From a virus: a stretch of DNA of 43,228 bases. Under the pieces are notes generated by a model that saw only the letters and a program-made list of their open reading frames with translations, was not told where the DNA came from and did not search any database. The DNA lies in the IMG/VR virus record IMGVR_UViG_3300042889_000795, positions 1 to 43,228 of that record, one strand, 5' to 3'. Positions 29,130 to 38,400 of the stretch are shown here, piece by piece (position 1 is the stretch's first letter; every line of letters starts with the position of its first letter). A program made the position numbers and the translations under genes.

Positions 29130-29420
29130 ATGCAAAGTAGATACAAAAATAGTAGATTCAAAAAAACAATAGATGGTAGGGAAGTACTACAATCTAAAAT
29201 ATATCCTAATATCGCAAAAACGGATGATGATATATATGTTGCAACTGAAACTGGTGATAGATTTGATACATTAGCATATCAATTTTATAACGATTCTACT
29301 TTATGGTGGATAATTGCTTGTGCTAATAATATTCATAATGCAAATATTGGAATAAAGGAAGGAACGATTTTAAGAATACCACAAAATTACATTGATATTT
29401 TGCGTGATTTTGAACAATAA
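29130..29420 (+). CDS. Baseplate wedge protein, gp53/LysM-like
   Basis: A 96-residue protein. The segment GDRFDTLAYQFYNDSTLWWI, then IACANNIHNANIGIKEGTIL and RIP, is a LysM-type fold as found in T4 gp53 and in P2-like tail protein X. In T4, gp53 links baseplate wedges around the hub. It is shorter than T4 gp53 (196), keeping essentially only the LysM-like part with a short basic N-terminal arm. It lies between two large baseplate genes, which fits. The start ATGCAAAGT has a 35-base leader gap. Confidence 0.7.
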   Translation: MQSRYKNSRFKKTIDGREVLQSKIYPNIAKTDDDIYVATETGDRFDTLAYQFYNDSTLWWIIACANNIHNANIGIKEGTILRIPQNYIDILRDFEQ

Positions 29421-29432
29421 TAATTTACATAT

Positions 29433-32249
29433 ATGTGGCCTAAGCTAAGTAACATTGAAGATAATATTTATATAAATTTAACATCTGAGGTATCCAGCAG
29501 TAAAGTAGGATTTAATGCAAGTAAAAGAATGGCTTGGATTAGAGTTTTTTCTGGAGCAAGGGTGCTTGAATATGATAGTAGTAAAGATACTATTGTTAAA
29601 GATAAAGATGGAAAGGAGACAACAAAAAAAGGAACTAGAGCTAGAAATGGTCTTATATTATCATCTGTAAACCAATCCGATGTTTTTAAAGGTACTACTG
29701 AATTTACAAGTACATATGGTGATAGTGTTAGTAGTGGTGATATGGGTCTTAGTTGGGACGGTAACCCAATATCATCTGGAATAGGTGCACCATTAAGACC
29801 ATCTCCAATTATAACTGCATTGGAAATAAAAGAAGGTAAAGACCAAATATCAAGAGAATGTACATTAACTATGAAAGCATTTTCATTAGCTCAAATAGAG
29901 TTAATGCAGACTTATTTTTTGGAACCTGGATATTCTTTATGCATTGAATATGGTTGGAATAGTGTAAACGGTATAAAAAGTGCAATTAATACAAATGTTA
30001 AAGAAAATAAAGCACAACATATATTATCTCAAGCTGTAAATATAAATTTAGATTATAACAAATTACATTCAATACGTGTAAATTCTGCTGGAGACTATGA
30101 TTCTTTTTTGGGATTTATAGTTGGTGGTACGGTATCATCTGATGGAGATAAATGGACAGTATCTGTTAAACTTAGAGGAGCTCCCGGATTACCAACATTT
30201 TTACAAACTCAAAATAAATCATTACAAATTGATGGTAATGGTGATATAGTTGATAAACCCGGAGAACCTAAACCTTATGGGGTATCCGAAACAGAAGAAG
30301 CAGGTAGTGGTGAAATTCGTAGAGATAGAAGATTCAAAAATATGTTTAATCAGTTACCATCTCAAAGGCAAACTGACCAAGTACGAAAATTAATGCCCAC
30401 AACTGATTGGGATTCTTATTTAAATTTAGATGCTGCTGTTAATAAAAGTATTACAACATATGCAAACCCTGGATTTATCGCTAAAATTTTCGGTAACTCC
30501 AGTGAAATAAAAGTTGGAAAATCTACAATTGAAAAGGAAAAATTATTTTCAAAAAATAAATATATACGATTTGATTTGGCTGTAAAAATATTAAATTCAA
30601 ATAGTGAATTTACTGCTTACACAATGGGTAGTAAAAAACTTAGTGTTGAATTTGATATTAGCAAAGCAAAAATTGGAGCATTTCCAAATATGTTTTCAAC
30701 TAAGGCATCTAAATTGGTAATACCGGGGTTTATGCCTGATTTCTCTGTTTATTTTTTAAATGAGGGGCAAGTAGACCAATTAAAAGGTGGTATATTTAGA
30801 AGCGGTGGTAACGAGTATGGAATAGTACGAAATGCAATTCCTGGTCAACCAATACAATTTGTTGAACAAACTGATTTAAATGAAGATGGGTATGTTGAAA
30901 AGGCGGGATATTGGGGATATTTAAAAAACTTATATATAAATTTTGATTTATTTGTTGAAAAATTAACACAAAAAAATAAAAACATAAGAGAGGTTTTTGT
31001 TGATATGTTGAATGAGATGTCATCTGCAGTAAATTCATTTTGGAATTTTCAAATAGTTGAAGAAACAGTAAACACTGGTAAGGTTGAAGAAGGAAAACCA
31101 ACGCCAAGTAAAATTATAATAACTGTAATAGATGAAAACTGGGTTGGTAGTAATCCCAATACTAACACAAAGGTATTTTATCACAGTGGGCCCAAATCTG
31201 TATTTTTAGATGCCAATCTTGATATATCAGTACCATCTGAAATGACAAATCAAATTATTAGTAGAAGATTAGCATTAGCAAATAATCCGGATGAACCAAT
31301 TGTAGGCGTAGGTGGATTTTTTAATTCACAAACTGATTTATTTTTAGATAGTGTTACTGATTCAAATGGTAATAAAAGAAAAAAATTAACTCAAGCTGAA
31401 AAGGATGCTCAAGATTTAGCACAAAAAGAACAACAAAAAGAAACAGAGAAAAAGCCACATGAAAAGATACAAGAAGATATTGTAAAAAACGAAGGAGCAC
31501 TAGAAAAAGCAAGAAACGATAAAAAAGATTTGCAGGCAGAAATTGATAAAATAAAAGCTGATTATGCAAAAAAAGGAGCTAGGGGTCTTGATGTTGAATT
31601 TATACAAGAAGCTGCTGATACAGTAGCTAATGTATTTAGAAGTGATAAAGCTATAAAAGAAGCTGCAGATAAAGAAGCTGCTAAAGATGTTCAAGAAGAT
31701 TTACGTGATAAAGATATAGCAAAAATTAGAGCTAAAATTGAGACATTGGATAAAAGTATATCGGATATCAAAAAAGAAATTGAAAAGAAAGAAGAAGAAG
31801 TAAAAGAGCAAAAGAAAAAAGATGAAGCGGATGATGAGCAAAATAAAAAAACAGCTCTTTCAAATAATTTAGCTAAAATAGATGTATTACCACTTCCAGA
31901 TTGGGCATCAATGAATCCTGATAAAATTACTGCTTTAGAAAACCCAGAAGCTTTAAAGAAATTATTTGTTATATATTGCTTAAACGATGAACCATTTTTT
32001 GATAGAATGAAAAATGATGCATTTACTGCTAAGAAGGCTAATGGAACATTATCGCATCCATTACCAATAAAATATAATTTTAAAGTATTGGGAACAAGTG
32101 GTATTCGTAGAGGAGATACGTTTAATATAAACGGAATTCCAGCTAAGTATGCTAAGCATGGTTTATTTCAAGTTACACAAATAGAGCAAAGTTTGGAAGG
32201 TATGATGTGGACAACAAATGTGACTGGAGAATATAGACAAAAACAATAA
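29433..32249 (+). CDS. Baseplate hub-like protein with long coiled coil
   Basis: A 938-residue protein. Residues about 105-250 hold SPIITALEIKEGKDQISREC and FLEPGYSLCIEYGWNSVNG, like hub proteins built from gp27/gpD-type barrels. Residues 481-489 contain DLNEDGYVE, a partial EF-hand-like loop. Residues about 650-810 are Lys/Glu-rich heptad coiled coil. The C-terminal 80 residues (IKYNFKVLGTSGIRRGDTFN, then GLFQVTQIEQSLEGMMWTTN and VTGEYR) form the typical closing beta-domain of baseplate hub proteins. It probably forms the central hub under the tube. The next gene starts one base after its stop. The long coiled coil inside a hub protein is unusual. Confidence 0.6.
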   Translation: MWPKLSNIEDNIYINLTSEVSSSKVGFNASKRMAWIRVFSGARVLEYDSSKDTIVKDKDGKETTKKGTRARNGLILSSVNQSDVFKGTTEFTSTYGDSVSSGDMGLSWDGNPISSGIGAPLRPSPIITALEIKEGKDQISRECTLTMKAFSLAQIELMQTYFLEPGYSLCIEYGWNSVNGIKSAINTNVKENKAQHILSQAVNINLDYNKLHSIRVNSAGDYDSFLGFIVGGTVSSDGDKWTVSVKLRGAPGLPTFLQTQNKSLQIDGNGDIVDKPGEPKPYGVSETEEAGSGEIRRDRRFKNMFNQLPSQRQTDQVRKLMPTTDWDSYLNLDAAVNKSITTYANPGFIAKIFGNSSEIKVGKSTIEKEKLFSKNKYIRFDLAVKILNSNSEFTAYTMGSKKLSVEFDISKAKIGAFPNMFSTKASKLVIPGFMPDFSVYFLNEGQVDQLKGGIFRSGGNEYGIVRNAIPGQPIQFVEQTDLNEDGYVEKAGYWGYLKNLYINFDLFVEKLTQKNKNIREVFVDMLNEMSSAVNSFWNFQIVEETVNTGKVEEGKPTPSKIIITVIDENWVGSNPNTNTKVFYHSGPKSVFLDANLDISVPSEMTNQIISRRLALANNPDEPIVGVGGFFNSQTDLFLDSVTDSNGNKRKKLTQAEKDAQDLAQKEQQKETEKKPHEKIQEDIVKNEGALEKARNDKKDLQAEIDKIKADYAKKGARGLDVEFIQEAADTVANVFRSDKAIKEAADKEAAKDVQEDLRDKDIAKIRAKIETLDKSISDIKKEIEKKEEEVKEQKKKDEADDEQNKKTALSNNLAKIDVLPLPDWASMNPDKITALENPEALKKLFVIYCLNDEPFFDRMKNDAFTAKKANGTLSHPLPIKYNFKVLGTSGIRRGDTFNINGIPAKYAKHGLFQVTQIEQSLEGMMWTTNVTGEYRQKQ

Positions 32250-32250
32250 A

Positions 32251-32610
32251 ATGTCAGTAAACAAATACAGATACGAAAAGATTAATAATAATTTATCGGA
32301 ATATGAACTTCCGGAAATAATCACTCACGTACCATCTCCATTAGTAGATGATTATAACAGAGGATTTATAAAAAGATACTTTATTCAAAAAGCAAATGAT
32401 GCTACTGGATACATATATGAAATTGATTCATTATCATTTTTAAATTTTAAAATAAGTCCATTTTTTAATGTTGTAATTATACGTTGGAGAATAAGTGGAA
32501 GCGTAGATGAAATAAAAGAATCTAATTTCAATTCAATAAAAATAGGAATGAAGACTATTTCATCCTTACATTTATATTTACCAAACTATTTACAATTTTC
32601 TAAACAATAA
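32251..32610 (+). CDS. Hypothetical protein at the end of the baseplate operon
   Basis: A 119-residue protein whose start ATG lies one base after the hub stop, so translation is probably coupled. It contains ELPEIITHVPSPLVDDYNRG followed by FIKRYFIQKANDATGYIYEI, and WRISGSVDEIKESN. There is no membrane segment. I recall short proteins with the theme DDY-x-RGFI-x-RYF-x-QKAND in T4-like phages near baseplate genes, but know no assigned role. Coupling to the hub gene suggests a virion or assembly function. The TTTGG of the tmRNA promoter starts on the base after its stop codon. Confidence 0.6.
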   Translation: MSVNKYRYEKINNNLSEYELPEIITHVPSPLVDDYNRGFIKRYFIQKANDATGYIYEIDSLSFLNFKISPFFNVVIIRWRISGSVDEIKESNFNSIKIGMKTISSLHLYLPNYLQFSKQ

Positions 32611-32642
32611 TTTGGTAATCTAAATTATTATTCGTATATTTA
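32611..32642 (+). promoter_or_regulatory. Host-type promoter of tmRNA: TTTGG-N19-TATATTTA
   Basis: TTTGG at 32611-32615 and TATATTTA at 32635-32642 are 19 bases apart, fitting the Bacteroidota -33/-7 arrangement (TTTG and TAnnTTTG). The tmRNA 5' end is 11 bases after the -7 box. Confidence 0.7.
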
Positions 32643-32652
32643 CATATTATAT

Positions 32653-33037
32653 GGGGATGCCATGGACTTGATTGCAATGAGAATGGTAGTACCACACGTA
32701 GACAGAAGTGCTAGATGTCTTTAAATCTGTACAAAACAATAACTGACGAAATGTCAACTATGACCTTCGAAGACCTTATGGCTTTCGTAGGTGCTGATTA
32801 CGCTGTAGCAGCCTAGTCACAACAATCGGGTCGGTGCACATACAACCTAGGAACAGAAGTGTTTACAAAGGCTTTATTCGTTGAGCCCGAATCAACGAAT
32901 TGGTGGAAAAGCTGTACTAACCATACGGCCCCAATTATTTTGGAAAGTGAATAAGATTAAACTTTACCTAAACGTGTGATATGCTGGTATTATGATTACT
33001 TTGTAAGACAGGGGTTCGATTCCCCTCATCTCCACCA
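32653..33037 (+). ncRNA. ssrA: Transfer-messenger RNA (tmRNA) with long tag frame
   Basis: A 385-base RNA that rescues stalled ribosomes. The 5' GGGGATG (32653-32659) pairs with CATCTCC (33027-33033); A and an encoded CCA follow. The T arm AGGGG-TTCGATT-CCCCT is at 33010-33026. Helix 2 is seen as ACCACACGT near 32690 pairing with ACGTGTGAT near 32972. A 9-bp hairpin ATTCGTTGA/TCAACGAAT lies in the later pseudoknot region. The tag frame ends GAT TAC GCT GTA GCA GCC TAG (stop 32814-32816), that is ADYAVAA. If reading resumes near GAC 32745 (nucleotide 93; E. coli resumes at 90) the tag is about 23 residues, against 10 or 11 in E. coli. It has its own host-type promoter and a terminator. Confidence 0.93.
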
Positions 33038-33070
33038 AAATCCCGAACTTTAATAGTTTGGGATTTTTTT
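33038..33070 (+). terminator. Intrinsic terminator of tmRNA
   Basis: The arms ATCCCGAACT (33040-33049) and AGTTTGGGAT (33055-33064) pair with one G-U pair around a 5-base loop, followed by seven T. The last T opens the next promoter box. Confidence 0.85.
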
Positions 33071-33078
33071 ATATTTAT
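33070..33078 (+). promoter_or_regulatory. Late-type promoter box abutting a start codon
   Basis: TATATTTAT lies only four bases before ATG 33083. If transcription starts 5-8 bases after the box, the mRNA would be leaderless or nearly so. The same arrangement occurs at 41018. Confidence 0.5.
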
Positions 33079-33082
33079 GTAT

Positions 33083-33469
33083 ATGATATCTTTAAAAGCA
33101 TTATTGGAAGAAAAAAATAATATTAAGTATATCCATCCAAACTTTGATAGTGAATGGGAGGAAGCTGAACGATATCCTGAATTCGTTGAAATGGGTAGAT
33201 TGGAATGGATTAAAAAAGGTAAAGCCGGATATGTTATTGATTTCAATTCTATAAAAGATATATTAGGTAATGTTGATTTAAACTTTAATTCATTAGAACC
33301 CAAAAAAATTAAATTTGTAAAACAATACATTCAAGATGGATTAGTGGAATATCCAATCGTAGTAAAGTTTTCAGATAATGATTATGATTTGGTTGCAGGT
33401 AATACTCGTTTGTCTGGATTGGTACATTATGGATATAACCCAAAATTATGGGTAGTTGATATTTCCTAA
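33083..33469 (+). CDS. ParB/sulfiredoxin-like domain protein
   Basis: A 128-residue protein from ATG 33083. An in-frame ATG at 33077 overlaps the promoter box and is less likely. The N-terminus MISLKALLEE resembles the capsid-targeting leaders of T4 internal head proteins and the start of the ADP-ribosyltransferase in this window. The C-terminal half has KKIKFVKQYIQDGLVEYPIV and LVAGNTRLSGLVHYG, where GNTRL matches the phosphate-binding GxxR motif of the ParB/Srx fold. Such domains act as nucleotide-hydrolysing DNA clamps, nucleases or modifiers. The target here is unknown. Alone between tmRNA and polymerase, it is probably a late, possibly virion-packaged factor. Confidence 0.55.
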   Translation: MISLKALLEEKNNIKYIHPNFDSEWEEAERYPEFVEMGRLEWIKKGKAGYVIDFNSIKDILGNVDLNFNSLEPKKIKFVKQYIQDGLVEYPIVVKFSDNDYDLVAGNTRLSGLVHYGYNPKLWVVDIS

Positions 33470-33474
33470 AAAGA

Positions 33475-33506
33475 TTTGGTATTTTAATATAATTTTCGTA
33501 TCTTTG
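33475..33506 (+). promoter_or_regulatory. Host-type promoter TTTGG-N19-TATCTTTG
   Basis: TTTGG (33475-33479) and TATCTTTG (33499-33506) have a 19-base spacer. The polymerase ATG is at 33512, only 5 bases after the -7 box. This also implies a very short or absent leader. Confidence 0.75.
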
Positions 33507-33511
33507 TATCT

Positions 33512-34798
33512 ATGAAGATTATTGAGTCTATTGAGGAAATTAATGAATTAAAACAAAAGCTGGAAACGGAAGCATCTATTTGGTATCCATTGTGGGTAGA
33601 TAATAGTAAGCATCCATTAAACACTTCTATTTCGCTCGTAGTTGTACGATGTTCAGATGGCTTATACATTCTACCTCATAAACATACAGACGCTCTATCG
33701 TTAAGTAATGCGCAAATAGAATCTATCATAAATACCAACGGACAAAAGTGGGTATTCCAAAAAAAGAAGATATTACATACTCTTAATGTTTCAGTAAATC
33801 TATACGATGTAGATTCTGCATACTTTAGAAAGGAAGCAAAGGTAATTGATTATGAAGCCCCTTTAAATCCTCTCCTTTCAACGTTGACTCACAAAGGGTA
33901 TAGAGATGACTTAATCCAATCCCTTCCTCTAATGAAGATTGTAGAGGTGATAGAACCGCAATTTCGTAAATACTTCCATAATGAACCATACACTACTACT
34001 CTTAAGTGGTACAACGAAGTGTTTATACCTACCCTTTCAGATATCGAACAATTTGGAATCCGTGTCGATGGGAAAAAATTTACTGATAGATGGCCACAAG
34101 CTCAAAAGCAAGTATCCTCCGATAACTTAGTGTACACCGAATACAATCCATTTACGGTGACAGGTAGACCATCCAATAGACATGGTGGTGTGAACTATGC
34201 CGCCTTAAATAAAACCGATGGTAGTAGAGAATGTTTCGTTTCCGATGGTATATTCCTACAAATGGATTATAACGCATATCACCCTCGATTGATTGGTAAG
34301 TTGGTAAACTTTGAGCTTCCCAAAACCAGTGTGCATGAGTGGTTGGCCGAACAATATGGATGTAGTGTGGATGAATCAAAGGGTATTACGTTCCAATTAC
34401 TTTATGGTGGTATTGATGATGATTTCCGTCAAATCCCATATTTTAATGCGGTAGCTGATTACATTGATACCTTATGGATTGATGTACAAAAGAAGGGATA
34501 CTTACAAACACCACATAGAGAAATCCCATTGAGCTGGATAGAACAACCAAATGCACAAAAGGTATTCAACTACTTATTACAAGCCGTTGAGACTGAGATG
34601 AACATTGAGGTTATGAGAAAGATATTGGATTATATAAGAGGTAGTGGTATTAACTTTTGTTTATACACATATGACTCGTTTCTTTTTGATGTTCCGACTG
34701 ATATTGATAAGGGATTGATTAAGGGATTGAAGGAAATCATCGAAGGAAGTGGTTTCCCTGTTAAGGCTAGTTGGGGTTTGGATTACGGAAAACTATAA
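33512..34798 (+). CDS. Compact family-A DNA polymerase-like protein
   Basis: A 428-residue protein with the palm and fingers motifs of family-A polymerases. The T-x-TGR segment is TVTGRPSN (about 221-228). Motif A is QMDYNAYHPRLIG with Asp252. Motif B is DESKGITFQLLYGG with Lys290 and Tyr298. Motif C is TYDSFLF with Asp388, where bacterial Pol I has HDE. Residues 1-150 are too short for a working 3'-5' exonuclease and no DxE motif is evident. T4-like phages normally replicate with a family-B enzyme, so this may be a second, gap-filling or repair polymerase. Both metal-binding aspartates remain, so activity is plausible. A host-type promoter suggests early or middle expression within a late region. 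Confidence 0.8.
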   Translation: MKIIESIEEINELKQKLETEASIWYPLWVDNSKHPLNTSISLVVVRCSDGLYILPHKHTDALSLSNAQIESIINTNGQKWVFQKKKILHTLNVSVNLYDVDSAYFRKEAKVIDYEAPLNPLLSTLTHKGYRDDLIQSLPLMKIVEVIEPQFRKYFHNEPYTTTLKWYNEVFIPTLSDIEQFGIRVDGKKFTDRWPQAQKQVSSDNLVYTEYNPFTVTGRPSNRHGGVNYAALNKTDGSRECFVSDGIFLQMDYNAYHPRLIGKLVNFELPKTSVHEWLAEQYGCSVDESKGITFQLLYGGIDDDFRQIPYFNAVADYIDTLWIDVQKKGYLQTPHREIPLSWIEQPNAQKVFNYLLQAVETEMNIEVMRKILDYIRGSGINFCLYTYDSFLFDVPTDIDKGLIKGLKEIIEGSGFPVKASWGLDYGKL

Positions 34799-34804
34799 GA
34801 ACCC

Positions 34805-34813
34805 ATATTTATA
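34805..34813 (+). promoter_or_regulatory. Late-type promoter box ATATTTATA
   Basis: The box lies in the 39-base gap after the polymerase, 24 bases before the exported nuclease. It would also serve the 1396-residue gene. Confidence 0.5.
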
Positions 34814-34837
34814 GTATATACAAAAACGTGCTATAAT

Positions 34838-35440
34838 ATGAAGAAAATCGTTATCCTTTTTATTTTTTTAATCCTTTCTTTGGTTTCCTTTGGACAAAAT
34901 GTAAGAATTAAAAATAATGTGTTTGAGGTTTTATACTCACAATCGTTAGAACAACCCTTAGTAATTAAGTATCGTTCTACTAACCGTCCTACAAATGTGA
35001 ATAGAGGAGCTATGGATTTTTATAAAGAAGCAAATATCAAAACATCAGATGGTGATGATTATAAAGCAAACATATATGACAAAGGACATGGTGCACCAGC
35101 TGCAACATTTTCTGATAATATGGTAAATCTAAAACAAACATTTTCTTATCTAAATTGCATAATGCAGGATAAATATCTTAATAGAGGTGAATGGAGAATG
35201 TTAGAAGAACAAATCCGTAAATGGGATGATACCGAAAATATTACCGTATTAATAAAAACATTCTTTGATACTCCTGCTAAAAGAGTAGCAACTGGAGCAG
35301 CAATACCATCCCACTTACAAAAACATATCTATTTTGAAAAACAAAAGAAATGGAAGTGTTATGTATTTCTAAATGAAAAACCTAAATTTAATTGGGATGA
35401 GTTGGAAATGGTATGTGAAGCAAACGACCATAAATTTTAA
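34838..35440 (+). CDS. Exported DNA/RNA non-specific endonuclease (NUC family)
   Basis: A 200-residue protein. Residues 1-20, MKKIVILFIFLILSLVSFGQ, form a Sec signal peptide with a Bacteroidota-style FGQ end. The mature part fits the His-Me-finger nucleases of Serratia type. DKGH at 81-84 corresponds to DRGH with the general base His84. Asn106, Gln110, Asn115 (metal ligand) and Glu123 fall in the expected spacing in SYLNCIMQDKYLNRGEWRML. GAAIPSH (about 153-159) resembles the conserved late strand. Such enzymes cut DNA and RNA without sequence preference. Export to the periplasm or outside suggests destruction of incoming competitor phage DNA, or of extracellular DNA at lysis. The stop overlaps the next start by one base. 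Confidence 0.8.
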   Translation: MKKIVILFIFLILSLVSFGQNVRIKNNVFEVLYSQSLEQPLVIKYRSTNRPTNVNRGAMDFYKEANIKTSDGDDYKANIYDKGHGAPAATFSDNMVNLKQTFSYLNCIMQDKYLNRGEWRMLEEQIRKWDDTENITVLIKTFFDTPAKRVATGAAIPSHLQKHIYFEKQKKWKCYVFLNEKPKFNWDELEMVCEANDHKF

Positions 35441-38400
35441 TGAATATGAATATAACTGAATTAATAAAGGAAATCGTATCAGATTGGGCATACAGAGTAA
35501 AAGATGGTATGCCTGATGTGAAAAATCCAACTCACTTAAAAGAGTTGCGTATTGTATTAAAAGAAATGGGAATATCTCAAATAGAAGATATGCTAATTGA
35601 AAATCTTTTAACCGAAAAGGGAAAGACTCCTCAAGATATTGCAGAAGCTGATAAAAACTTTACTAATCCTATCTTAAATAAAAAAGTAACTTATAAGAGT
35701 ACAGGTGGTGAAGATAAAGAAGGTATTGTTGGAAATCTATTAAGACAACCGGAAGGAAGTCCTGCTAGAACGGCAGCAGAAAAAATGTTACCACCGGAAG
35801 GTTCTCCAGAAAGAGAAAAATTAAATCAGGAATTGGGTGGTGAAGGACAACCAAAAAAACCTGAAGGTGGAGAAGGTGGTGCGGTAGGTGGAGCTGATGC
35901 TGAAAAGGAAAAACAAAAGCAAGCGGCATCAATGTTTGACCCAAAAGCAGACCCTGCAATGGGAGCTAGAATGGATAGAGAAAAAGCGGCAAATGATAAG
36001 ATAGCACAAAAGGATAAAGAAGCTGATTCTGAAAAATCAAAAGAAGAACCAAATCCATTAGATGCTAAATTTAATCCAATTGATATTAAAGATGTAGCAA
36101 AGGAAATGCCACAAGCCGATACTGATACATTTAGTGGTGGTAGTGATATTCCAGATGCAATAGACCCAAAGGAGTTAGAACAATTCAATACAGATATTAA
36201 TAAAGTAGCACAGCAAGTAGCTGATGCTAAAGCTAAAGGAGAACCTGCACCAAATGTTAATTTATGTGATGTAACTGTGCCAGGTACAAACTTATATTGT
36301 GATGATAACTTAGGAATACCAAGAGATGAGATGCCACAATTTAAAGGAAATGCATCGCCGGGTAGTAGAGCAGCTGGAATGGAAGCTGATGCTAGTGGTG
36401 AGGTTGATACTGAACCTGTATTCAAAGAAATGTTAAAAGAGAAGGGAATTAAAACCTTACAAACTGAAGTACCTGCTGATAAATTAAAAGCAACACAAAA
36501 AGATTTAGTTGGAGCAAAAGTAGTTGGTATGATGGGGGCTTTAGAGAAAGACCCTAATCATCCAAAAATTACCGCACCAATATATGTGAGTAGAGATGGA
36601 TATGTAATTGATGGCCACCATAGATGGGCAGCAATTGTAGCATATAATGCACAAAATCCAGACAAACAAATACCAATGAAAACAACGGTATTAGACCAGG
36701 ATATTAAAGATGCAATACCAATGGCAAATAAGTTTGCAGAAGATATGGGAATCGCACCTAAGAAAGCAGATGCAAATAAAGAGACACCATCAGCCGTAAC
36801 ATCAGTACCAAAAATTACTGATAAGATAAAACAAAAAATAGATAAATGGACTGAAAAGGAAAAAGCATTCTTTGAGAAAAACGAAGGTGCGCCTGGTTCA
36901 AAAGAACGTAGAAGTTTAGGACAGGCTTTAAAAGATAAAGCAGCTGGGGCTTTGAAGGCAATTAAGAAAGGAGCTAAGCATGAGGTTGAGGAATTTAAAG
37001 CAGCTGGTAAAGGAGTTCAAAACTTTTTTAGTGGTAAACCTTTGAGTGAGCATGAACAAAAAGCCGTTAAAGCAGTTGCATTTAAAGTAGTAACTACCGC
37101 CGTATTCGGAGCTGCATTTGGTGGATTATCACATGGTGTTGCTGCATTTGGAAAGCACGTAGCAATGGAGTTTATACCTCACATTATTGGTGAGACAATT
37201 CTAAAGGGAGTTGGTAAAGCAGCTGTATTTGCTGATGCGGATGGTGAAGCTGAAATGGATGCAAACATATTAAAGTTTACTGAATTGATTGCAAAAGGAC
37301 TTGAAGAAATGGAAATTAGTGATGAAATGATGGAGGATATGGTTGATTCATATAATAAGAAAAAAGAAAATGGTGAAACTGATAACGTTGAAACACCAAT
37401 AGAACCAAAAATGAAAGAAGAAAGTATAGATTTAGCAAATGAGTTAATGTTAGAAATGATTTATGGCTTTATAGATGAAGCAACATATCCAAAATCAGAT
37501 GATGGTAAGTATTGGGTAAAAAGTAAAAAGACTGGTAATGTTTATACTGTAATAGCACCAAAATCAGCACAACACGATGTTCCTAATAAGAGAGATATTA
37601 AAAATGCAGGAGGTACTACAACACCACAAGCTCCAACTAAAAAATTAGGAGCTGGTGATTTTAGAAAAACTCCTGATATGAAGCCGGATGTAAAAAAAGC
37701 ATCAGTTCCAGCTAAAAAAGAAAGAGTTGAAACAAATAATCCACACAAAAAGAACGGAGATGAAGGTAAGACTATTTTAGAAGTAAAACCCGAAGAACTT
37801 GATTCTATATTAGAAAAATATGTAAATACGGGAGAAGCAACTCCTGATGATATGAGAGAATTGGCACCAGAGTATTCAAACCAAGATATGGCTGATGGAT
37901 ATTCCGATGATGATTACTATTCAACTTCAAATGGTGGAAGAAAGCATTCTTCTTTGGTTAGAAAAGAGCCATATAAAGTAGATAAAGATACAAGAACAAA
38001 ATTAAAAGAATCAGGATTTCCTGAAAAATATATTAAGTTTTTAGAAAGATGTATTAATACACAAGTTAAAGGTAAAAAACCACCTGTAACTGAATTAATA
38101 AAGCAAGGTGGTGCTGGGCAAATTCAATCTCAATTTGGTGAAGTAATGGCAATGGCATTTATGTCAATGAGAGACCCACAACAAAGAAGACAACTTGCTG
38201 ATATAATGAGCGCTGAGATTGCAAAATCAGCAGAAGAATTTGGAGGTGGAAAACAAAGTTCAATTGCAACTAAAGATTGGGTAGAGGCCTCACTAACACA
38301 CGCAGAAGCATTTGATTCGGCAATGGATGAAAAATATGGTAAAGGTCAGTGGAGATTTGAAGGAGCTGCTTGGGATATTAGGAGTGATGTTGAATCATTA

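Noticed and set aside
32715-32816. A 33-codon protein gene starting at ATG 32715
   Set aside because: It lies wholly inside the tmRNA, and its end is the tag ADYAVAA. The ATG falls in the pseudoknot region before the likely resume codon.
32968-33330. - strand open frame over the tmRNA 3' end and ParB-like gene
   Set aside because: It crosses a terminator and a conserved RNA end, has no promoter on that strand, and overlaps a better-supported gene.
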